This document shows, in pieces, positions 1-5,349 of a stretch of DNA of 5,349 nucleotides. Made by a program: the position numbers and the translations under genes. Within the stretch, counting starts at the first letter, position 1, and every line of letters begins with the position of its first letter. The stretch comes from Desulfobacteraceae bacterium (GTDB taxonomy: Bacteria; Desulfobacterota; Desulfobacteria; Desulfobacterales; Desulfobacteraceae), in assembly GCA_023140455.1 (NCBI GenBank), contig JAGLLQ010000102.1, forward strand, positions 1 through 5,349, in the 5' to 3' direction. The notes beneath the pieces were generated by a model. The model did not search any database, was not told the origin of the DNA, and worked only from the letters and a program-made list of their open reading frames with translations.

Positions 1-581
1 CCTATTCCAGGGTCAAGAATTATATTCTTTCTTTGTATTCCTTTTTTAACAGCATAATCAACTCTTTGAATAAAATAATCATTTATCTCTTTGATAAGAT
101 CATTATATTCAGGATTAACCTGCATAGTTTCAGGCGTACCCTTCATATGCATCATAATTACAGGGACATTTTTTTGGGCTGCTAAATCTGCAAGCCCAGG
201 GTCTTTTTCAAAGGAACTGATATCATTGATCATGGAAGCTCCTGCATCAAGCGCTTGTTTTGCAACTTCTGATTTTACAGTATCTATTGAAATTGGAATA
301 TCTATCTGATGCGATAACTCTTTTATAACAGGGACAACTCTTTCTATTTCTTTTTCTTTTGAAACAGGGTCTGCAAATGGACGGGAGGATTCCCCGCCGA
401 TATCAAGGATATCAGCTCCCATTGCAACAAGCTCTTTACCATGCTCAACTGCTTTTCCAAAATTATAATATTGTCCGCCATCTGAAAACGAATCAGGAGT
501 AACATTAAGAATGCCCATGATGCATGGCTTCTTCCCAAGCTTTAGTTTAAACCTGTCCCATTCAAGAATAATTTCATTCAT
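1..581 (-). CDS. folP: Dihydropteroate synthase (3' end outside window)
   Basis: Folate-pathway enzyme that condenses 6-hydroxymethyl-dihydropterin pyrophosphate with p-aminobenzoate; the target of sulfonamides. About 193 of the usual 270-290 residues are visible, beginning MNEIILEWDRFKLKLGKKPC. Conserved TIM-barrel motifs: GILNVTPDSFSDGG (23-36), GADILDIGGESSRP (55-68), ISIDT (97-101), INDIS (118-122), MHMKGTP (144-150) and ILDPGI (188-193), at which point the frame leaves the window before the GFGK motif. Asn26, Asp100, Asn119 and Asp190 match the pterin-binding residues of the family. The later Lys and Arg-x-His active-site elements are not visible. The position after ESSRP is Phe69, where E. 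coli has Gly. The ATG at 581 follows ftsH by 17 nt; an in-frame stop (593-591) just upstream excludes any earlier ATG. The Shine-Dalgarno is weak, so coupling to ftsH is likely. Confidence 0.95.
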   Translation of the reverse strand, partial: MNEIILEWDRFKLKLGKKPCIMGILNVTPDSFSDGGQYYNFGKAVEHGKELVAMGADILDIGGESSRPFADPVSKEKEIERVVPVIKELSHQIDIPISIDTVKSEVAKQALDAGASMINDISSFEKDPGLADLAAQKNVPVIMMHMKGTPETMQVNPEYNDLIKEINDYFIQRVDYAVKKGIQRKNIILDPGI

Positions 582-598
582 TCTCAGACTTTATCACC

Positions 599-2527
599 CT
601 AATCTTTATTATCTTCTACTTCATCATCAATATCTAACTTTATATCTTCTTTTATTTCTGCTTCTGGCTCACCTTTAGGTTTTTCTTTCGGTTCCGGCTT
701 TTCTTCTTTTTGTTGATCTCTTTTTGGAAATACAAAATCAGGCTTCATAGATTTTACAAGCTCATCAAGTTCTTTCCCCATCACAGTCTCTTTTTCAATC
801 AAAAGATCTGAAAGGGCATGAAGAATTTCGATATCTTCATTTAGAATGTTCTGAGCTGTTTTATAGGATGCAGATATAAGAGAACTTACTTCTACATCAA
901 TCCTTCGTGCAGTTTCTTCAGAGTATTCTTTTGCCTGGGTCAGCTCCCGTCCAATGAATATGTTGTCATCATGCTGCTCATATGACATGGGCACAAGGTT
1001 TTCACTCATCCCAAAAACCCGGATCATTTTATTAGCAATATTTGTTGCCTGTTTAATATCATTTGAGGCTCCCGTGCTTATTCTGTCAAAAATAAGCTCT
1101 TCGGCAACTCTCCCTCCAAATGCAACAGCAAGTTCACTTTCCAATTGATCCTTATATTTAAAATCCGATTCCTCGGGAAGAAACCATGTAACACCGGCAG
1201 CTCTTCCTCTGGGTATTATTGTAATTTTATTAACTGTCATAGCATGGGGCAAAAACCTTGCGACAAGAGCATGTCCGGCTTCATGATACGCTGTTGTTCT
1301 CTTTTCTTCTTCTGTGATAACTTTAGATTTTCTTTCAAGCCCCATGACAACCTTATCTTTAGAATCTTCAAAATCCATCATTGTAAGTTTTTCATGGCCT
1401 TTTTTTGCAGCGAGGAGTGCAGCTTCATTTACAAGATTTTCTAAATCAGCACCAGAAAAACCAGGGGTTCCTTTAGCAATAACCAATACATCAACGTCAT
1501 CACCTATAGGAGTTTTTTTCATATGAACATCAAGAATTCCCTTGCGACCTCTAATATCAGGCATATCCACAAAAACCTGACGGTCAAACCTGCCCGGGCG
1601 AAGTAAAGCTGGGTCAAGTACATCAGCTCTATTTGTTGCAGCCATGAGAATCACACCTTCATTGGACTCAAATCCATCCATTTCTACAAGAAGTTGATTC
1701 AAGGTCTGTTCCCTCTCATCATGCCCTCCACCCATACCTGCACCACGCTGGCGGCCTACGGCATCAAGCTCATCAATAAATATTATACAAGGAGCATTTT
1801 TCTTGCCCTGGGCAAAAAGATCTCTTACCCTTGATGCACCAACACCAACAAACATTTCAACAAAATCAGAACCACTTATTGTAAAAAACGGGACTCCTGC
1901 TTCACCAGCCACTGCTCTTGAAAGCAGTGTTTTTCCAGTCCCAGGTCCACCTACGAGCAGAACACCTTTAGGAATTCTACCGCCAAGTCTTGTATATTTT
2001 TTAGGTTCTTTCAAAAAATCAACAATTTCAGTCAGCTCTTCTTTAGCTTCATCAATACCTGCAACATCCTCAAAAGTTACCTTTTCTTTCTGATCATCCA
2101 TGAGTCTGGCTCGACTTTTCCCAAAAGACATAGCTTTACCGCCGCCGCCCTGCATCTGGCGCATAAAGAATATCCATACACCAATCAGAACTATCATGGG
2201 AAGCCAGGATATCACAATCGACATCAGCCAGGAAGATTCAGCCGGAGGAGATGCTTTTATTGATACAGCATTGGTTCTTAATATTTCAATAAGTTTAGCA
2301 TCATTTGGTGCAAAGCTTTTATATTCTTCACCATTAAAACTTGTAACAATAAGATTCTGGCCCTGTATATTAACATGCTTTACATTCTTTGATTCCACCA
2401 TTGCTAAAAATTCTGAATACCCTATTTCTTTCTGAAATCCCTGCTGGTGGTTAAAAATATTATAAAGCATAACCATCATCAACACTATCACTAACCAGAG
2501 AGATAAATTTTTATAAAATTGATTCAA
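599..2527 (-). CDS. ftsH: ATP-dependent zinc metalloprotease FtsH
   Basis: Membrane-anchored hexameric AAA+ protease that extracts and degrades misassembled membrane proteins and selected soluble regulators. The 642 residues match the usual length (E. coli about 645). Order: first membrane helix (about 9-26), a periplasmic segment (about 30-98), second helix (about 100-122), a Gly-rich linker (126-130), then the AAA domain with Walker A GGPGTGKT (193-200), pore loop FVG (226-228), Walker B IIFIDE (248-253) and the second region of homology with RPGRFDR (310-316; Arg310 and Arg313 as arginine fingers). The M41 protease domain has HEAGH (415-419), with Asp490 in SNDIKQAT as third zinc ligand. 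All catalytic residues are present. The last 40 residues form a charged Lys/Glu/Pro/Asp tail. Translation starts at a TTG with a strong Shine-Dalgarno at 2542-2534. The stop lies 17 nt before folP, so the two are very likely co-transcribed. Confidence 0.98.
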   Translation of the reverse strand: MNQFYKNLSLWLVIVLMMVMLYNIFNHQQGFQKEIGYSEFLAMVESKNVKHVNIQGQNLIVTSFNGEEYKSFAPNDAKLIEILRTNAVSIKASPPAESSWLMSIVISWLPMIVLIGVWIFFMRQMQGGGGKAMSFGKSRARLMDDQKEKVTFEDVAGIDEAKEELTEIVDFLKEPKKYTRLGGRIPKGVLLVGGPGTGKTLLSRAVAGEAGVPFFTISGSDFVEMFVGVGASRVRDLFAQGKKNAPCIIFIDELDAVGRQRGAGMGGGHDEREQTLNQLLVEMDGFESNEGVILMAATNRADVLDPALLRPGRFDRQVFVDMPDIRGRKGILDVHMKKTPIGDDVDVLVIAKGTPGFSGADLENLVNEAALLAAKKGHEKLTMMDFEDSKDKVVMGLERKSKVITEEEKRTTAYHEAGHALVARFLPHAMTVNKITIIPRGRAAGVTWFLPEESDFKYKDQLESELAVAFGGRVAEELIFDRISTGASNDIKQATNIANKMIRVFGMSENLVPMSYEQHDDNIFIGRELTQAKEYSEETARRIDVEVSSLISASYKTAQNILNEDIEILHALSDLLIEKETVMGKELDELVKSMKPDFVFPKRDQQKEEKPEPKEKPKGEPEAEIKEDIKLDIDDEVEDNKD

Positions 2528-2533
2528 AGCAAT

Positions 2534-2542
2534 TCCTTTCCT
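2534..2542 (-). promoter_or_regulatory. ftsH: Ribosome binding site that fixes the TTG start of ftsH
   Basis: The minus strand reads AGGAAAGGA here, and the AAGGA part ends 6 nt before the TTG at 2527-2525. No in-frame ATG lies between this site and the conserved N-terminal membrane segment, so it supports TTG as the real start. It is the strongest Shine-Dalgarno of the five genes. Confidence 0.75.
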
Positions 2543-2588
2543 ATGTAATAAATATCATCCTTTAAAAAACTTAAAAAAGGTTTATTCA

Positions 2589-2616
2589 ATAATAAACATA
2601 AATTTTAATTTAACAA
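2589..2616 (-). promoter_or_regulatory. ftsH: Possible sigma-70-type promoter for ftsH-folP
   Basis: On the minus strand TTGTTA (2616-2611, 4 of 6 matches to TTGACA) is followed after 16 nt by TATTAT (2594-2589, 5 of 6 matches to TATAAT). Transcription would start near 2582, giving a leader of about 55 nt. The region is so AT-rich that such a match can occur by chance, so this is a tentative call. It lies in the only intergenic gap large enough for an internal promoter. Confidence 0.3.
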
Positions 2617-2634
2617 GTTTAATTTACCAAGTTT
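2607..2634 (-). repeat. Tandem 14-bp direct repeat in the tilS-ftsH gap
   Basis: Read on the minus strand, AAACTTGGTAAATT (2634-2621) is followed immediately by AAACTTGTTAAATT (2620-2607). The two 14-bp units differ at one position. The repeat begins 2 nt after the tilS stop codon and its second copy contains the possible -35 hexamer of ftsH. It may be a slippage duplication in AT-rich DNA or a pair of binding sites; the sequence does not decide between them. Confidence 0.6.
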
Positions 2635-2636
2635 GT

Positions 2637-3743
2637 TTAACGTAGAATATTCTTTCTCTTTCTTTCAATCTTTCTTTTTTTCCCAAGCTCTCTTAATGAA
2701 ACAGACTCTTTTTTGAAAAAAAGGCTTCTTTCTTCCTTAAATACTCTGATTTGGTCAGGTAGATCTATACTTTCACCGGGAGTTGTAGATAAAAGTAATT
2801 TTACAGCATCATCAACATGCTTTAAACTGATCTTTTTTAAATTCCCGTTTATTATTTTAATAGCTTTTCTAATAATTCTTTTTCTTAATGCAGAATGACA
2901 TTCTGCCATAGTATCTATAGATAATTCCACTGTATCTTTTGTAAGGCTGTCAGGTGCCAGGCTCATTAGTGCTTTATTAAAGACAAATTCTGTCTCTTTT
3001 TCCATCCAGTCATCTTCATCCTTAATTATAGTTGAAAGCCTGATCAGTGATTCTTTGATTTTGGGATTATATTTTTCTTCAATTAATGGAATAAAATAGT
3101 TTCGAATTGAATTCCTTAAATAGACATCATCATTATTTGAACTGTCTATCATATAGGTCTGATCGATAGATTCAAGGAAATTAATAATTTGCTGCTTTGA
3201 AATTTCTATCAAAGGCCGAATAATCATATTCTCTCTTGTAGGGGGAATTCCTGTAAGCCCAGTTGGACCAGAACCTCTCAAAATATTCATCAAGATAAGC
3301 TCTGCATTATCATCTCTGTTATGCCCTAATACAATTTTTGAATATTCATTCTCCCTTAAAATATCCTTTAAAAAAGAATATCGAACTTTTCTGGCGCTGT
3401 CTTCTATGGATAATCGATTATTTTTTGCAAAGGTAGCCACATCTTTTTTTTCAATGAAATATGGTATGTTTAATTTTTCAGCAAGATTGCGTACAAACTC
3501 CTCATCTCGGTCAGCTTCTTTACCCCTCAGCATATGATTTAAATGGGCAATTCCAATTTCTAAAGAATATTTTGTTTTTATTTCAAACAAAAACAGAAGA
3601 AGTGCTACAGAATCAGGTCCTCCTGAAACTCCGGCAAGCACTCTATCTTCCTTTTCAAGCATAGCAAATCTGACAACAGTATTATCAGCCTTGTTTACAA
3701 AAGTTTTATAAACTTTGCTATTATTTTGCTCATTTTTTTTCAT
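2637..3743 (-). CDS. tilS: tRNA(Ile)-lysidine synthase
   Basis: This enzyme modifies C34 of the CAU anticodon of a minor tRNA-Ile to lysidine using ATP and lysine, so that the tRNA reads AUA and is charged with Ile; it is normally essential. The 368-residue protein has the N-type ATP pyrophosphatase P-loop SGGPDS (40-45), the TilS segment AHLNHMLRGKEADRDEEFV (66-84), GHNRDDNAEL (140-149), RGSGPTGLTGIPP (156-168) and DSSNNDDVYLRNSIR (200-214). A helical region follows, then LPDQIRVFKEERSLFFKK (328-345) and a very basic tail (KKRKIERKRKNILR, 355-368). It is shorter than E. coli TilS (about 430) and longer than the minimal Aquifex form (about 310); a full C-terminal TilS_C domain appears absent or reduced. 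No clear Shine-Dalgarno precedes the ATG, and the upstream stop lies only 16 nt away, so translation may be coupled to mqnD. The next Met (codon 28) would leave too little sequence before the P-loop. Confidence 0.94.
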   Translation of the reverse strand: MKKNEQNNSKVYKTFVNKADNTVVRFAMLEKEDRVLAGVSGGPDSVALLLFLFEIKTKYSLEIGIAHLNHMLRGKEADRDEEFVRNLAEKLNIPYFIEKKDVATFAKNNRLSIEDSARKVRYSFLKDILRENEYSKIVLGHNRDDNAELILMNILRGSGPTGLTGIPPTRENMIIRPLIEISKQQIINFLESIDQTYMIDSSNNDDVYLRNSIRNYFIPLIEEKYNPKIKESLIRLSTIIKDEDDWMEKETEFVFNKALMSLAPDSLTKDTVELSIDTMAECHSALRKRIIRKAIKIINGNLKKISLKHVDDAVKLLLSTTPGESIDLPDQIRVFKEERSLFFKKESVSLRELGKKRKIERKRKNILR

Positions 3744-3759
3744 GATATATTATTTTACA

Positions 3760-4638
3760 CTATATTTGATCAGATATAAACAATGGCTCACTGTTTTGGG
3801 GGATAATACCTGCTTTTTCAATCTTGTCAAAAAAAACTCTGACAGCTTCTTCACCTTGTACTCCTAATCGTTCTGTAAACTCATTGACATATAAACAAAT
3901 ATGTTGCTCTATTACATCATCATCAAGTTCCTGGGCATTCTTTTTAATATATTCATAACCGGCATCAGGATTGTTTCTAGCATACTTAATACTTTTTTGT
4001 ATTAAATATTCAATTTTTTCTGCAACATCTTTTCCTATCTCTTTTTTGACAGCAATACACCCCAATGGAATCGGCAATAAAGTTTTTTCTTCCCACCATT
4101 TGCCTAAGTCACAAATCAAATCAAACCCCAATTTCTCGTACACAAATCTGCCTTCATGAATAATTACACCAAAATCTGATTTCCCCTCCAATACATGGGG
4201 CATTATCTTTTCAAAGGGCATAGCAATGATTTTGGGATTAATTTCTTTACCAAGCTTCACTGTTAAATCATTCAAATAAAGTCTTAATAAATGATATGCT
4301 GTAGTTCCAAGCCCCGGGACTGCAATTACAGGCTTTAGTTTGTCATATAGCTTCTTACCCGGGCAACTGATTATAAGAGGTCCACATCCTCGGCCCAAAG
4401 CTGAACCTGTTCTTAAAAGCCCGTATTCATCCCTTACTGAACCAAAAGCTGCAAAAGAGAGCTTGGTTATATCATAACAAGCTTCAGATGCTTTTTTATT
4501 TAATGTCTCAACATCAAAAAGAGCAACATTAAATTTCAGCCCCTGGGTATCAATAAGATCATGCACAAGAGCATTAAAAATAAAAGTGTCATTTGGGCAA
4601 CTTGAATATGCAATGCTTAGTTCTTTCATTTCAGCCAT
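3760..4638 (-). CDS. mqnD: 1,4-dihydroxy-6-naphthoate synthase (futalosine pathway of menaquinone synthesis)
   Basis: A 292-residue cytoplasmic protein of the MqnD family, which has a periplasmic-binding-protein-like fold and converts cyclic dehypoxanthine futalosine to 1,4-dihydroxy-6-naphthoate. Recognisable motifs in order: SSCPNDTFIFNAL (12-24; family SPCPNDTF), FDVETLNKKA (41-50), YDITKLSFAAFG (55-66), GSALGRGCGPLII (78-90), VPGLGTTAY (107-115), GVIIHEGR (157-164; His161 matches the His described as catalytic in Thermus MqnD), and LGKWWEEKTLLPIPLGC (178-194). The length is slightly above the roughly 270-residue Thermus enzyme. The ATG at 4638 is preceded by AGG at 4650-4648 with a 9-nt spacer; a second in-frame ATG at codon 4 is also possible. 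It follows the nucleoside phosphorylase by 13 nt and precedes tilS by 16 nt. MqnA, MqnB and MqnC are not in this window. The paralogous MqnA family is less likely given the CPNDTF and GCGPL motifs. Confidence 0.93.
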   Translation of the reverse strand: MAEMKELSIAYSSCPNDTFIFNALVHDLIDTQGLKFNVALFDVETLNKKASEACYDITKLSFAAFGSVRDEYGLLRTGSALGRGCGPLIISCPGKKLYDKLKPVIAVPGLGTTAYHLLRLYLNDLTVKLGKEINPKIIAMPFEKIMPHVLEGKSDFGVIIHEGRFVYEKLGFDLICDLGKWWEEKTLLPIPLGCIAVKKEIGKDVAEKIEYLIQKSIKYARNNPDAGYEYIKKNAQELDDDVIEQHICLYVNEFTERLGVQGEEAVRVFFDKIEKAGIIPQNSEPLFISDQI

Positions 4639-4651
4639 TTACACATACCTG

Positions 4652-5349
4652 TTAAATATTCTTAAGAATTCCGGAAACAAGAGTATTAACTTTTACACTT
4701 GCCTTTTGAGCTGTATCTATTATTTCTTCTAAAGTTGCTTTTTGAGGTGCATCAGGATTATTAATATTGGTAATTGTGGCAAGCCCTATAATTTTCATGC
4801 CGGCATGAACACCTGTAATTGCTTCCATTACAGTTGAAAAGCCTACAGCATCAGCACCAATAGTTTTCAGATGTCTTGTTTCAGCTGGTGTCTCTAAGCT
4901 TGGACCTATGAGCCCTGCGTAAACACCACTTTGTAATTTGATGTCCTCTTCCTTGCCAATTTTTTTTGCAAGCGCGGCAAATTTTTTATCATATACTTGA
5001 GTCATATCTGGAAACCGAATACCCCAGTCATCTTCATTGTGACCGATCAATGGATTATGTCCTGTTAAATTAATATGATCTTCAATAATCATAATATCAC
5101 CAGCTGAAAAATTTAAATTAATTCCACCGGAAGCATTGCTTAAAATAAGATGTTTGACATTTAATTCCTGCATTAATCTTATAGGAAACGTAACTTCAAA
5201 AGGAGAATATCCTTCATATAAATGAACTCTTCCCTGCATAACAACTAAATGTTTTCCCTCAATTGTTCCAAATAAAAGTTTTCCCCTGTGGCTTTCAATA
5301 GTTGAAACTGGAAAATAAGGAATTTCTGAATATTCTATTTCAAAATCTA
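4652..5349 (-). CDS. punA: Purine nucleoside phosphorylase, trimeric PNP family (5' end outside window)
   Basis: Cytoplasmic purine salvage enzyme that splits purine nucleosides with phosphate into free base and ribose-1-phosphate. About 232 codons are visible. The frame stays open to the right edge, and the 36 codons before the internal ATG at 5239 match the family (IPYFPVST, then RGKLLFG), so that ATG is not the start. By comparison with human PNP roughly 45 N-terminal residues are missing, including the first phosphate-binding loop. Visible motifs, numbered from the first full codon: MQGRVHLYEGY (37-47; Arg, His, Tyr and Glu of the phosphate/ribose site), SNASGG (70-75), GPSLET (148-153; Glu152 is the base-binding Glu) and ITN (192-194). 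Asn194 matches the Asn that marks 6-oxopurine (inosine/guanosine) rather than adenosine specificity. The usual GMSTVPE segment reads GFSTVME at 169-175. It ends 13 nt before mqnD, probably in the same transcript. The family is secure; the exact substrate is inferred. Confidence 0.9.
   Translation of the reverse strand, partial: DFEIEYSEIPYFPVSTIESHRGKLLFGTIEGKHLVVMQGRVHLYEGYSPFEVTFPIRLMQELNVKHLILSNASGGINLNFSAGDIMIIEDHINLTGHNPLIGHNEDDWGIRFPDMTQVYDKKFAALAKKIGKEEDIKLQSGVYAGLIGPSLETPAETRHLKTIGADAVGFSTVMEAITGVHAGMKIIGLATITNINNPDAPQKATLEEIIDTAQKASVKVNTLVSGILKNI

Noticed and set aside
91..309. 72-codon plus-strand open frame opposite folP
   Set aside because: It is antisense to conserved FolP motifs and shows no independent evidence of coding.
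344..538. 64-codon minus-strand open frame
   Set aside because: It lies inside folP in another frame; the folP frame carries clear dihydropteroate synthase motifs across the same bases.
954..2435. Several plus-strand open frames of 64-111 codons opposite ftsH
   Set aside because: They are antisense to well-conserved FtsH coding sequence, have no recognisable domains and lack convincing ribosome sites.
2559..2580. Possible hairpin or terminator, CCTTTTTTAAG followed by TTTTTTAAAGG on the minus strand
   Set aside because: Only the outer five bases pair, the interior is mismatched A/T tracts, and there is no GC-rich stem, so it is not a credible intrinsic terminator.
2713..4159. Plus-strand open frames of 61-67 codons opposite tilS and mqnD
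   Set aside because: They are short antisense frames with no family resemblance, as expected by chance opposite AT-rich genes.
1..5349. A mobile element, defence island, CRISPR array or other undescribed system
   Set aside because: All coding space is taken by five recognisable housekeeping genes with intact motifs, and no spaced repeats, integrases or atypical inserts are visible.

Overview
The window is AT-rich and holds five protein-coding genes, all on the minus strand. In transcription order (right to left) they are a 5'-truncated purine nucleoside phosphorylase, a menaquinone-pathway enzyme of the MqnD family, tilS, ftsH, and folP, which runs off the left edge. The FtsH N-terminus, the tilS-ftsH-folP order and the futalosine-type menaquinone gene together suggest a Gram-negative anaerobe of the Desulfobacterota/Deltaproteobacteria, perhaps a Desulfobacteraceae-like sulfate reducer. 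That placement rests on recalled family patterns, not on a search.

Layout: positions 5349-4652 encode the nucleoside phosphorylase (about 45 N-terminal residues lie outside). After 13 nt comes mqnD (4638-3760), after 16 nt tilS (3743-2637), after 109 nt ftsH (2527-599), and after 17 nt folP (581-1, about 193 residues seen). The short gaps and the lack of any hairpin-plus-T-run terminator suggest one transcript or two overlapping ones. The only sizeable gap, tilS-ftsH, carries a 14-bp tandem repeat, a possible weak promoter and a strong ribosome binding site in front of a TTG start codon for ftsH.

Functionally this is a housekeeping set: purine nucleoside salvage, menaquinone synthesis, decoding of AUA codons by lysidine-modified tRNA-Ile, membrane protein quality control, and folate synthesis. 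One functional link is worth testing. The nucleoside phosphorylase looks specific for 6-oxopurines and sits directly upstream of mqnD, and the futalosine pathway needs hypoxanthine removed from a nucleoside intermediate. No mobile element, CRISPR array, RNA gene or clearly novel system is visible. The findings are modest and concern motif variants, start choice and the one intergenic region.
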